Shown here piece after piece: positions 15,308 through 22,900 of a stretch of 45,539 bases of DNA; position 1 is the first letter of the stretch, and each line of letters begins with the position of its first letter. The stretch is taken from positions 1 through 45,539 of the forward strand of contig CAJUTO010000011.1 in the NCBI GenBank assembly GCA_910589675.1. The letters run 5' to 3'. The position numbers and the translations under genes are program-made. The DNA comes from an uncultured Lactobacillus sp. GTDB taxonomy: Bacteria > Bacillota > Bacilli > Lactobacillales > Lactobacillaceae. The notes under the pieces were generated by a model, which worked only from the letters and a program-made list of their open reading frames with translations, made no database searches and was not told the DNA's origin.

Positions 15308-15847
15308 ATGAATAAGAGTTCAAATGGTTGGCGCGTCTTTTTAAAGAGCGTCTGGTTTGGTATTATTGCGGGAATGATCTCTGGAATGGTTAAGATTGGT
15401 TGGGAGAAAATCTTACCACCGAGAACCTTAGCACGTGATGTTGTTAATCCACCACAACACATGTTGCAACAAATGGGTGCATCTTATAAATTTACTCATG
15501 CTTACGTAATTTATAATACTGATCAAAAAGTTTTCTGGGTTGCCTTAATTTTACACTTTAGCTTCTCAATTTTCTTTGCATGGCTTTTGATTTATATGGT
15601 CCAATTCAAGAAAACTGCTTGGGCTGGCTTATGGGAAGGTGCTTTGTATGGAATCATTATTTGGGTCGCATGGCATTTGATTATTATGCCTGTCCTTGGT
15701 ACAACGCCAGCACCTTGGCAAATGCCATTTGCGGAACACTTCTCAGAATTCTTTGGCCATATCGTTTGGGGTTGGTCAATCGCTGCAATGGGCTATTACT
15801 TAATTGCTAGACAAAAGGTGAAGACCTTAACAAATCAATATTGGTAA
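15308..15847 (+). CDS. YagU-family inner-membrane protein (DUF1440)
   Basis: A 179-residue membrane protein with three or four hydrophobic spans. It matches the YagU/DUF1440 pattern: an N-terminal helix with GIIAGMISGMVKIGWEKILP, the following PPRTxxRDVVNPP segment, and a C-terminal region with AEHFSEFFGHIVWGWS. Members are linked to acid resistance in enterobacteria, but the molecular role is unknown. The gene is monocistronic with a near-consensus promoter, a good ribosome site (AGAGGGG) and a terminator. Confidence 0.8.
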   Translation: MNKSSNGWRVFLKSVWFGIIAGMISGMVKIGWEKILPPRTLARDVVNPPQHMLQQMGASYKFTHAYVIYNTDQKVFWVALILHFSFSIFFAWLLIYMVQFKKTAWAGLWEGALYGIIIWVAWHLIIMPVLGTTPAPWQMPFAEHFSEFFGHIVWGWSIAAMGYYLIARQKVKTLTNQYW

Positions 15848-15854
15848 AAATATC

Positions 15855-15886
15855 AATCGATCTTTCATTAGGAAGGTCGATTTTTT
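15855..15886 (+). terminator. Rho-independent terminator
   Basis: AATCGATCTT pairs with AAGGTCGATT (one G-U) and is followed by a T-run. Confidence 0.85.
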
Positions 15887-15887
15887 G

Positions 15888-16694
15888 TTAAAAAACAAAT
15901 TTATCTAGTGCTTTAGCAATCCCATCATTATCATTTGAATCAGTAATGTAGTCTGCATGATCTTTTGCTTCTTGGCTTCCATTGCCCATAGCAACTGCAG
16001 TACCAACAATATCAAACATTGAAATATCGTTCTTTTCATCGCCAAAAGCAATCATTTCATCTGGAGTAATGCCTATCTTTTCACCCAACTCTTTTAAGCC
16101 ATTTCCTTTATTAACAGTGGGATGTAAACATTCTAGGAAATGATCATCAGCTCGAACAATATAAAGATCCTTGCTAAATTTTTCTCTTAGAGTAGGTTCA
16201 ACTTGATCGAGGATTTTCTTTGAACCAACAAAACATCCCTTTGAAATCTCAAAATTGTCGGGCATTTCATCAGGGGTTCGAATGAACATAGGGGCTGTAT
16301 TTTCCCAGGCTTGGAGCAATTCAAAATAGTCTACATCATGATCGGCCGTAATAATTCTTGAATCAGGATCAACAATATTGAAAGGGACTTTTTGTTCTTT
16401 GGCAAATTTAGTTAAAGCCCGATAAAGCGCATTATTAACCAAATCTTGAGTCATTATTTTGCCATCAGCAGTTCTAGTGATTGCGCCATTTAAAGTAACT
16501 GCATATTGGTCGCTACCTTCAATACCTAGTTCTTTCATGAAATGCGCTAAACCAGCGATTGGTCGACCAGAACAAAGTACAACTTTAACTCCTTGATCTA
16601 AGGCTTTTTTTATAGCTCTCTTGGTTGAAGGTAAGATTTTATTTTTTGAGCTTAAGAGTGTACCGTCTGTGTCTAAGGCAATTAGTTTAATCAA
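15888..16694 (-). CDS. Cof-type HAD sugar phosphatase (YidA-like)
   Basis: A 268-residue HAD phosphatase of the YidA/Cof group. Motif I ALDTDGTLLSS (Asp8 and Asp10; Thr replaces the usual Ile/Met between them), motif II VLCSGRP (Ser42), and motif IV AFGDEKNDISM. YidA-type enzymes dephosphorylate sugar phosphates in the cytosol. It is a distant paralogue of the HAD gene at 14404-15192, with which it brackets the YagU-like gene. Its start is behind GAGGAGGAA. It diverges from the AraC regulator, whose target might include it. Confidence 0.88.
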   Translation of the reverse strand: MIKLIALDTDGTLLSSKNKILPSTKRAIKKALDQGVKVVLCSGRPIAGLAHFMKELGIEGSDQYAVTLNGAITRTADGKIMTQDLVNNALYRALTKFAKEQKVPFNIVDPDSRIITADHDVDYFELLQAWENTAPMFIRTPDEMPDNFEISKGCFVGSKKILDQVEPTLREKFSKDLYIVRADDHFLECLHPTVNKGNGLKELGEKIGITPDEMIAFGDEKNDISMFDIVGTAVAMGNGSQEAKDHADYITDSNDNDGIAKALDKFVF

Positions 16695-16798
16695 TTTAAT
16701 TCCTCCTCGTGTTTTATATATGATTAAGATATCATTTATAAATAGAGACTAAGTGTCATTTTCGTAACTAAGAAGTAATTATTTTGAAAGGGATTACA

Positions 16799-17632
16799 AT
16801 GATTGAACATGAAGAGGTTCAAAATAATCAGCGACTACCATTTTATTTTTATTATGATAATAAAGTTATGCAGCCGGAACATTGGCATCAGGGAATTGAG
16901 CTGAACTATTTAAATAAGGGAAAAGATCTTCGTTTTGCTCTTGAAGGACAGACTTATCATTTCAATAGTGGAGATATTTGGTTAGTTAATCGGCGTCAAA
17001 TTCATAGTGCATCAGGTGAAGCAGGAGAATGGGAATATGGGGGGTTAATTATTGATGATGATTTTTTATTAAGTCAGTATCCATCGAGTATTAACTGGAA
17101 TCTCAACTTATTAGGCCAGAAGAGTACAAAAAAGCAGCGGGCATATAATGAATTAGTAAAAGAGGTAGCAGAACTTGGTCGGTTGTGCCGAAAGCCATTA
17201 ACTGATGCTCGTCGTTTTATAGTATTAAGTCATCTGATGAAAATTATTGTTTTACTTGATCAAAACTTTAATAATAAAGAGCAAATTGTTCAAAGTCCCA
17301 ATCTAGCTTTAGGGGATGAGATAATTAAGTATATTAACGAGCACTTTCAAGAGGATATTCAAGTTGGTGATATTGCAGAGAAGTTTAATATTTCTCATGT
17401 GACATTAAACCGGCAATTGAAGCAGACTAATAACTTAAGCATGGGTAAATATCTAAAATTGGTTCGTTTAATGCATGCTAGAGAACTACTTTTAAATACA
17501 AATAAATCAATTGAATTAGTCGCTTATGAAAGTGGTTTTTCTAACACTAGAGTTTTAAATAGAAATTTTAAGTCTTGGAAACATAAGACTCCTACAGAGT
17601 ATCGTAATGAATTTAGCAAATATTTTAGTTAA
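16799..17632 (+). CDS. AraC-family transcriptional regulator
   Basis: A 277-residue regulator with an N-terminal cupin sensor (metal-like HWHQGIELNYLNKG near residues 25-38 and YHFNSGDIWLVNRRQIHSA near 53-71) and a C-terminal double helix-turn-helix of AraC type (about 180-275; VGDIAEKFNISHVTLNRQLKQ, then IELVAYESGFSNTRVLNRNFK). The layout is that of sugar-responsive activators. I start at ATG 16799, six bases after GAAAGGG, rather than the in-frame TTG at 16784. It is divergent from the YidA-like phosphatase and monocistronic; the effector and targets are not evident. Confidence 0.87.
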   Translation: MIEHEEVQNNQRLPFYFYYDNKVMQPEHWHQGIELNYLNKGKDLRFALEGQTYHFNSGDIWLVNRRQIHSASGEAGEWEYGGLIIDDDFLLSQYPSSINWNLNLLGQKSTKKQRAYNELVKEVAELGRLCRKPLTDARRFIVLSHLMKIIVLLDQNFNNKEQIVQSPNLALGDEIIKYINEHFQEDIQVGDIAEKFNISHVTLNRQLKQTNNLSMGKYLKLVRLMHARELLLNTNKSIELVAYESGFSNTRVLNRNFKSWKHKTPTEYRNEFSKYFS

Positions 17633-17635
17633 AAA

Positions 17636-17659
17636 AAGAAAGCTACTTGTAGCTTTCTT
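17636..17659 (+). terminator. Hairpin after the AraC gene
   Basis: AAGAAAGCTAC pairs perfectly with GTAGCTTTCTT around a 2-base loop. The T-tract is short, so termination strength is uncertain. Confidence 0.6.
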
Positions 17660-17751
17660 GATCATAGTATTAACGATTTAAGTAATTAGTTAAGAGAACT
17701 TGAGTATTACTTGTCAATTCTACGGCGATTAAACAATATTTTTAGCAGATA

Positions 17752-17791
17752 AAAAAACTAGAGCCACATTACTTGCAGCTCTAGTTTTTTT
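17752..17791. terminator. Bidirectional terminator
   Basis: AAAAAACTAGAGC pairs with GCTCTAGTTTTTT around a 13-base loop. It ends the minus-strand uracil permease gene (stop at 17803). Confidence 0.88.
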
Positions 17792-17802
17792 GAAATATTC
17801 AA

Positions 17803-19137
17803 TTAATTAAAATATTTTTGTTCAGATTTTTCTTTCTTTTCAGCTTCAAGTGCTTTTTCACTAGCTGCTTGTTTAGGTAAGATCCAGTTCATTAACATAC
17901 CAAAGATGGTACATAAAGCAACTGAAGTTAATTGGAAGTTACCAAGTTGTAGGTAGGCCCCACCAATACCAATAACTAAGATGACAGAAGCGATTAACAT
18001 ATTACGTTTTTCGCCAAAGTCGATTCTATCATCAACTAAAATCTTTAGACCATTAGATGCAATGGTTCCAAATAGTAAGAATGAAATACCGCCGATAACT
18101 GGCATTGGAATTGATTCGATGACTGCAGCAACTTTACCAACAAAACTAAAGATAATTGCAAATACTGCAGCTCCTGCTAATACCCAAACTGAATGAACTT
18201 TGGTCATAGCTAAAACACCGATATTTTCACCGTAAGAAGTAGTCGGAGGACCACCGATAAAACCGGCAATAATTGTTGAAAGACCGTCACCCATCATAGT
18301 ACGGTGTAAACCTGGATTCTTAAAGAAGTTTCTCTTAGTTAGAGAGTTAAGAACCATAATGTGTCCCATGTGTTCAGTCATTGTAACAAAGGCGATTGGG
18401 GCCATTGTTAAGATGGCTGCTGGATACCATTTGAAGTGGTAGCTAATTCCAGGTACATCTAAAGCGGGCATCGAGAACCAAGCAGCCTTTGCTACTCCTG
18501 AAAAATCAACTATTCCTAGAACGCAAGATAGAGCGTAGCCACAAACGATCCCAAGCATAATTGAAACCAAACTAGTAAAGCCTTTAAAACACATTTGGAA
18601 AATTAAGGTCATGACCAAGGTAAAGATGGCAACACCGAAGTAAGTTAGGTTGTACTTGGTACCTTTCATCATGGCATCGTTGGCAGCAGTAGTTGCAAGA
18701 GATAGTCCAATTACGATAATGATTGGTCCTACAACAATTGGTGGTAAAACTTTGTTTACCCAATCAGACCCAACCTTTGCGATAACTAAGGCAACGATAA
18801 CATATACTAACCCAGCTGCAATTGCACCTTGAGCAATTGCTGGATAACCGTCTTGCTTCATTAAAGCTTGCATAGTTGCAACGAAAGCAAAACTTGATCC
18901 TAAGTATGCTGGAATCTTGAAACGGGTTAGTAGCATATGGACTAAAGTACCAACGCCAGATGAAAGAAGAGCAATACTTGGATTGATTCCGACTAAGATT
19001 GGAACCAGAACCGTTGAGCCAAACATGGCAAACAAGTGTTGCATGGAAAGGAGAATTCCTTGTCCTAATTCTGGCTTCTCATAAACGTCTAAGATCGCAT
19101 CATCATTATGAAATGTGTCTTTAGGCATCTTTTTCAT
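17803..19137 (-). CDS. pyrP: Uracil permease (NCS2 family)
   Basis: A 444-residue NCS2 nucleobase:H+ symporter. Family features: the first span region SMQHLFAMFGSTVLVPILVG (27-46), AFVATMQAL, IAFVTMTEHMGH (the substrate-binding glutamate region), GGPPTTSYGENIGVLAMT, and about fourteen spans. The regulatory leader decides uracil rather than xanthine: a perfect PyrR-binding motif and a terminator lie upstream (19175-19280), which is how pyrimidine genes are controlled in Firmicutes. The start is supported by AAGGAGG. The hydrophilic C-terminal tail (EKALEAEKKEKSEQ) is unremarkable. Confidence 0.9.
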   Translation of the reverse strand: MKKMPKDTFHNDDAILDVYEKPELGQGILLSMQHLFAMFGSTVLVPILVGINPSIALLSSGVGTLVHMLLTRFKIPAYLGSSFAFVATMQALMKQDGYPAIAQGAIAAGLVYVIVALVIAKVGSDWVNKVLPPIVVGPIIIVIGLSLATTAANDAMMKGTKYNLTYFGVAIFTLVMTLIFQMCFKGFTSLVSIMLGIVCGYALSCVLGIVDFSGVAKAAWFSMPALDVPGISYHFKWYPAAILTMAPIAFVTMTEHMGHIMVLNSLTKRNFFKNPGLHRTMMGDGLSTIIAGFIGGPPTTSYGENIGVLAMTKVHSVWVLAGAAVFAIIFSFVGKVAAVIESIPMPVIGGISFLLFGTIASNGLKILVDDRIDFGEKRNMLIASVILVIGIGGAYLQLGNFQLTSVALCTIFGMLMNWILPKQAASEKALEAEKKEKSEQKYFN

Positions 19138-19174
19138 AATTTCCTCCTTGAAATGAAAATCTTGATGACCTAAA

Positions 19175-19280
19175 GAAAAAACGACTATCTAAAGAGGATT
19201 CCTTTAAGATAGTCGTTTCTGTTTAAAACTATGTCAAAAAATAGTTTACGCGCAGATTTCCTTGATAGCCTCACGGGACT
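19175..19280 (-). promoter_or_regulatory. PyrR-responsive attenuator in the uracil permease leader
   Basis: On the minus strand AGTCCCGTGAGGCT (19267-19280) fits the PyrR-binding consensus ARUCCNGNGAGGYU at every position. Downstream is a terminator whose outer stem ACGACTATCT/AGATAGTCGT (19181-19216) leads into a T-run (19175-19180). PyrR with UMP is expected to bind and favour termination, so the permease is off when pyrimidines are plentiful. Confidence 0.9.
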
Positions 19281-19312
19281 ATATTAAAGGTCATCACATT
19301 ATTTCTTTCTTA

Positions 19313-19341
19313 ATTTAACTAAGATATAAGAAAAAAGTCAA
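19313..19341 (-). promoter_or_regulatory. Sigma-A promoter of the uracil permease gene
   Basis: On the minus strand TTGACT (19336-19341) and TTAAAT (19313-19318) with a 17-base spacer, about 30 bases ahead of the PyrR-binding motif. Confidence 0.6.
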
Positions 19342-19402
19342 GTATGAAATTAACTCTGTTCTAAGTTGTTGATTTTAAAGTTTGTAAACATAAAAAAATA
19401 TT

Positions 19403-19430
19403 TTTGTGTAAGCGATATCCTTGCTATAAT
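19403..19430 (+). promoter_or_regulatory. Distal promoter P1 of lacR with an overlapping cre site
   Basis: TTTGTG (19403-19408) and TATAAT (19425-19430), 16-base spacer. Inside it, TGTAAGCGATATCC (19407-19420) matches the CcpA cre consensus TGWAANCGNTNWCA at 13 of 14 positions. Carbon catabolite repression of the lac regulator/isomerase operon is therefore likely. Confidence 0.6.
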
Positions 19431-19470
19431 ACGGCTAAGGAGGACTATTTGGCTTTTTAAACAAATAATG

Positions 19471-19512
19471 AACATAAATTAACTTTGACAAACATAAATG
19501 AACATATATAAT
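19471..19512 (+). promoter_or_regulatory. Proximal promoter P2 of lacR with three direct repeats (candidate LacR operators)
   Basis: TTGACA (19485-19490) and TATAAT (19507-19512), 16-base spacer, a near-consensus promoter. AACATAAAT occurs at 19471-19479 and 19491-19499, and AACATATAT at 19501-19509, so two repeats fall within the spacer. Spacing of 20 and 10 bases puts them on one face of the helix. DeoR-type repressors bind such repeats, so LacR autoregulation is a reasonable inference. Confidence 0.6.
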
Positions 19513-19556
19513 AAAGATGTAATGAGTTAGTTAGCCAAATAGAATTAAGGTGAATA

Positions 19557-20321
19557 ATGCTTAAAAGAGAACGATTAAGAAATATTTTAGAAATTGTAAC
19601 TGATAGAAAGTTTGTAACCGTTGATGAATTGGCTAAAACATTGCAAGTTTCAGACATGACGATTAGACGGGACCTTAATGAATTAAATACTACTGGTAAA
19701 GTGATGAGAATTCATGGCGGGGCACAGGTAATTTCTCAACAAGATTCTGTTGAAAAAAATTATATCCAGAAACGAGAAATTAACATCTCTGAAAAACAAG
19801 CGGCAGCTGAAGTTGCAAGTAAAATTGTTCAAGATGATGAAACAATTTATGTTGGACCAGGAACAACTTTAGAATTTATGGTTGCAAAATTGAATCAAAA
19901 AAACTTGCGAATTGTTACTAATTCTTTACCTGTTTTTGAAGCTGCTAAAAAGAATGCGAATAATTATGAACTAATTTTAATTGGAGGTTCATATCGTAGA
20001 GTTAGTGGGGCTTTTATTGGAGCGTTAGCAAACAATCAGTTAAGAGGAATATCTTTTGATCGGGGCTTTGTTGGCGTAAACGGAATTAAAGACACCTCGA
20101 TGATGACAGCTAATTTAGAAGAAGGACAGACGCAAGGACTAGGATTAAATCGCTCACGTAAAAAATATGTTGTAGCTGATTATCATAAAATTAATCGCAA
20201 TGATTTTTATGAATTTTACCATTTGTATGATGTAGATGGGTTAATTACAAGTCCTGGGCTTGATCCTGATATCGTAAAACATTACAGCCAAATCACGACT
20301 TTGTATCAGGGTAGTGAATAG
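19557..20321 (+). CDS. lacR: Lactose operon repressor, DeoR family
   Basis: A 254-residue DeoR-family regulator. The N-terminal helix-turn-helix VTVDELAKTLQVSDMTIRRDLNEL (about residues 20-43) is characteristic, and the C-terminal DeoRC sensor domain (about 75-235) carries the sugar-phosphate-binding pattern YVGPGTT and LILIGGSYR. LacR of lactic acid bacteria releases DNA when tagatose-6-phosphate is present. Position directly ahead of lacAB (15-base gap) supports the name. Its start is behind AAGGTG. Two promoters precede it, one under a cre site and one covered by repeats that may be its own operators. Confidence 0.9.
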   Translation: MLKRERLRNILEIVTDRKFVTVDELAKTLQVSDMTIRRDLNELNTTGKVMRIHGGAQVISQQDSVEKNYIQKREINISEKQAAAEVASKIVQDDETIYVGPGTTLEFMVAKLNQKNLRIVTNSLPVFEAAKKNANNYELILIGGSYRRVSGAFIGALANNQLRGISFDRGFVGVNGIKDTSMMTANLEEGQTQGLGLNRSRKKYVVADYHKINRNDFYEFYHLYDVDGLITSPGLDPDIVKHYSQITTLYQGSE

Positions 20322-20336
20322 TGAAAGGAGAACAAC

Positions 20337-20765
20337 ATGAAAGTTGTTATTGGTAGTGACAAGAATGGTTTTGAACTAAAAGAAAAAGTAAAAAAATACT
20401 TAGAAGATGGGGGCTACGAGGTGCTAGATGTAACGCCAGAACCTGCAGAAGATTTTGTGGAATCTAGCTTAAAAGTAACTCACGAAGTATTAGAGCACGG
20501 TATTAAAAAAGCTATTATGTTTGATGAATACGGTGTAGGGTCTGCTATGGCTTCAAATAAGGTTAAAGGTATGGTAACTGCAGACGTTAATGAAGAAAGA
20601 ACCGGCCATATGACTGCTATGCATAACGGCGCAAAGGCATTAGCAATTGGTAGTGGTATTGTTGGTGAAAAGCTTGCTGAATCAATCATTGACTATTATC
20701 TACATACTGAGTATGCGGCTGGACGTCATCAAGTTCGTTTAGATATGCTTGAAAAAATGATTTAG
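20337..20765 (+). CDS. lacA: Galactose-6-phosphate isomerase subunit LacA
   Basis: A 142-residue member of the RpiB/LacA/LacB fold and the usual length of LacA. Together with LacB it turns galactose-6-phosphate into tagatose-6-phosphate, the first step of the tagatose pathway. LacA features are the N-terminal [20 protein letters not shown] and the [14 protein letters not shown] loop, in place of the GTGIG phosphate loop of LacB. Strong ribosome site (AAAGGAG). It is followed after 13 bases by lacB. As in other species the A subunit lacks the complete catalytic set on its own. Confidence 0.93.
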   Translation: MKVVIGSDKNGFELKEKVKKYLEDGGYEVLDVTPEPAEDFVESSLKVTHEVLEHGIKKAIMFDEYGVGSAMASNKVKGMVTADVNEERTGHMTAMHNGAKALAIGSGIVGEKLAESIIDYYLHTEYAAGRHQVRLDMLEKMI

Positions 20766-20778
20766 AGGAGGTATTGGA

Positions 20779-21354
20779 ATGTTTGATAATGATAGACCAC
20801 AACCAGAATTTGTAGACCCAAAGATTGATAAACATACTGTTGTTGCTTTAGGAAATGACCATATTGTCACTCCAATTAAAATGGCACTATCTGATCACTT
20901 GAAAGAGGAAGGTTATCAAGTATTAGATTTCGGTACCTATGATAATACTAGAACACACTATCCAATATATGGAAAACGTGTTGCCGAAGCTGTTGCCGAT
21001 GGTAGAGCTGATGTTGGTATTGTAATGTGTGGTACTGGTATTGGTATTTCAACGGCGGCTGATAAGAATGAAGGAATTCGAGCAGCCATGGTTGGTGATG
21101 TTGTTCAAGCTAAATATGCTAAGCGTGAATTAAATGCTAACGTTTTAGGTATGGGTGGTATTGTCTTAGGAAGAGACTTTATTTTCTATATTGCGGATGC
21201 ATTTTTGAATGAAAAGTATCAACCAACTGAAGAAAATAAGAAGCTAATTGAAAAAATTGATAATATTGCTAAACCAAATCCTGATCAAAAGGATAACGAA
21301 CACTTCTTTGATGAAGAAAACAAGAAGTGGGCTGAAGGAGTATATCACGATTAG
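20779..21354 (+). CDS. lacB: Galactose-6-phosphate isomerase subunit LacB
   Basis: A 191-residue subunit of galactose-6-phosphate isomerase. It shows the RpiB-type catalytic loop [16 protein letters not shown] (Cys near residue 96) and [10 protein letters not shown] at the N-terminal phosphate region. It has an N-terminal extension of about 20 residues before the fold and an acidic C-terminal tail. It is co-transcribed with lacR and lacA and ends at a terminator (21407-21437). The next enzymes of the tagatose pathway, LacC and LacD, are not in the window. Confidence 0.93.
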   Translation: MFDNDRPQPEFVDPKIDKHTVVALGNDHIVTPIKMALSDHLKEEGYQVLDFGTYDNTRTHYPIYGKRVAEAVADGRADVGIVMCGTGIGISTAADKNEGIRAAMVGDVVQAKYAKRELNANVLGMGGIVLGRDFIFYIADAFLNEKYQPTEENKKLIEKIDNIAKPNPDQKDNEHFFDEENKKWAEGVYHD

Positions 21355-21406
21355 GTAGAATGATCATTATTTAGCTTAAGATATAGATTTATAAACCGCA
21401 CGTAGA

Positions 21407-21437
21407 AAGGAGATTAATTAATGATTAGTCTCTTTTT
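21407..21437 (+). terminator. Terminator of lacRAB
   Basis: GAGATTAAT (21410-21418) pairs with ATTAGTCTC (21424-21432, one G-U) around a 5-base loop and runs into TTTTT. Confidence 0.85.
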
Positions 21438-21468
21438 ATTTAAACTACCAATAATAAAATGGTTATAA

Positions 21469-21505
21469 TAAAAGCGTTTACATTAAAGAGATAACATGCT
21501 ATTAT
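21469..21505 (+). promoter_or_regulatory. lacT promoter overlapped by a cre site
   Basis: TTTACA (21477-21482) and TATTAT (21500-21505), 17-base spacer, with an extended -10 (TGC before TATTAT). TAAAAGCGTTTACA (21469-21482) matches cre at 13 of 14 positions and covers the -35, so CcpA should repress this promoter when glucose is present. Confidence 0.8.
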
Positions 21506-21529
21506 ACATACGTAAGCAAAAATAAATGT

Positions 21530-21618
21530 GGATTGTAACTAATACGATTAGGCAAAACCGCGAACTTTTGATACAGACAACTGCCGGTAAGTCTGTATTG
21601 AAGATTCGCGGTTTTTTT
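21530..21618 (+). promoter_or_regulatory. RAT antiterminator and overlapping terminator of the lacTFEG operon
   Basis: A BglG/LicT-type RAT covers 21530-21559 (GGATTGTAAC ... AGGCAAAACC). Its 3' end overlaps the 5' arm of a long terminator (21555-21618): ACCGCGAA pairs with TTCGCGGT, with an inner stem ATACAGAC/GTCTGTAT, followed by seven T. LacT bound to the RAT should prevent the terminator, so the operon reads on when lactose PTS activity leaves LacT active. Confidence 0.92.
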
Positions 21619-21640
21619 ATTTTTCCTGGAGGAGTGAGAC

Positions 21641-22480
21641 ATGGAATACAGAATAGTCCAGATATTAAACAATAATGTTGCAATCGTTCATACCAGGGAT
21701 GATAAACAAAATATTGTTATGGGAAGGGGTGTTGCTTTTCATAAGCAAAGAGGAGATTTAATTCAAGACGAAAATGTTGATAAGGTATTCGAAATAAAAG
21801 ATAAAAATACCGTTAATGATTTAACAACTTTATTAGCAAATGTACCATTAGATTTTGTAACAACGAGCTATGATCTGATTGACCAAGTACAAGCTAAATA
21901 TAAATTTGCTGTTGAGCCATATATTTATGTGACCTTAACAACGCACCTATTTGGAGCATATCAACGTTTGATTAAGAACGAAGAAGACGTCAATTATTTG
22001 CCAGATTTAAGTGATGCTTATCCTATTCCATATCAGATTGCAGATGATATTATTACTGGTTTTCGAAATAGCTTAGATATTTCTTTTCCGGAATCAGAAC
22101 ATAAGAGCATCGCTCTTCACTTCATTAATGCCCATACTAGTGACGGTATTAAAGATGATAAGAATCAAATAGAAAATGATGAGATTATCGAAGTTGTTCA
22201 AGATGAACTGAATAGAAATGGAATATACAGAAGGCAAACGAATGCTAATGATTATGACAGGCTATTAGTTCATCTAAAATATTTTATTAATCGACTTAAT
22301 AATAATGAACCAGATAGCTTACCAATCTCAGAAGGAATGATTGGTGAAATAGAAACTAATTATTCACAAGCATGGCACATAGTTCAGCACATTAAAGAAT
22401 TAATGGAGAAAAAATTACAAATAAAGTTATCACTAAGCGAACAAACGTATTTAACAATTCATATTCAAAGATTAATTTAA
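21641..22480 (+). CDS. lacT: Transcriptional antiterminator LacT (BglG/LicT family)
   Basis: A 279-residue antiterminator: an N-terminal RNA-binding CAT domain (about residues 1-56; VQILNNNVAIVHTRDDKQNIVMGRGVAF split by the RNA-binding NN motif), then PRD1 (about 65-170) and PRD2 (about 171-279). Regulatory histidines are seen in LTTHLFGAY and LHFINAH (PRD1) and in VHLKYF and IHIQRL (PRD2). PTS phosphorylation of these histidines couples activity to lactose uptake and carbon status. Its RAT target lies in its own leader. Strong ribosome site (GGAGGAGTGAG). Confidence 0.93.
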   Translation: MEYRIVQILNNNVAIVHTRDDKQNIVMGRGVAFHKQRGDLIQDENVDKVFEIKDKNTVNDLTTLLANVPLDFVTTSYDLIDQVQAKYKFAVEPYIYVTLTTHLFGAYQRLIKNEEDVNYLPDLSDAYPIPYQIADDIITGFRNSLDISFPESEHKSIALHFINAHTSDGIKDDKNQIENDEIIEVVQDELNRNGIYRRQTNANDYDRLLVHLKYFINRLNNNEPDSLPISEGMIGEIETNYSQAWHIVQHIKELMEKKLQIKLSLSEQTYLTIHIQRLI

Positions 22481-22492
22481 GGAGAATTAGAA

Positions 22493-22849
22493 ATGGATGC
22501 AGAAAATCAAATTACTAAAGAAGAAATTTCAATGACAGGTTTTTCAATTGTTGCTTATTCAGGAGATGCAAGAACTTATTTAATGCAAGCCATGGATAAG
22601 GCTAGTGAAGGAAAGATCACAGAGGCAAAAGAACTTGTTAAGAAGGCAGAAGAATCTATTAACTTAGCTCATAATGAACAAACTAAGCTCTTAAGCAAGG
22701 AAGCTGGAGGAAATGACTTAGATGTAACCTTCATTATGGTTCATGGTCAAGATACCTTGATGACAACGATGCTTTTAAAGGACCAGATGAAGACAATTAT
22801 TAACCTTTATGAACGAGTAAATAAACTCGAAGGAAAAAATATTGAATAA
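22493..22849 (+). CDS. lacF: PTS lactose-specific enzyme IIA
   Basis: A 118-residue helical EIIA of the lactose/cellobiose family. The phosphorylated histidine is His84 in MVHGQDTLM, within the third helix as in the trimeric EIIA-Lac. It takes phosphate from HPr and hands it to the EIIB domain of LacE. An N-terminal extension of about a dozen residues precedes the first helix. It starts 12 bases after lacT behind AAGGAG and is part of lacTFEG. Gene order here is T-F-E-G, not the T-E-G-F reported for Lacticaseibacillus casei. Confidence 0.93.
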   Translation: MDAENQITKEEISMTGFSIVAYSGDARTYLMQAMDKASEGKITEAKELVKKAEESINLAHNEQTKLLSKEAGGNDLDVTFIMVHGQDTLMTTMLLKDQMKTIINLYERVNKLEGKNIE

Positions 22850-22900
22850 AGTAATACTGATATGAGTATTTGAAAATTTTGTGAAAGAGGAGGAAGAAAA

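Noticed and set aside
21421-21468. 15-codon frame (ATG 21421) behind AAAGGAG after lacB
   Set aside because: The apparent ribosome site and start are the arms and loop of the lacRAB terminator; the peptide has no support.
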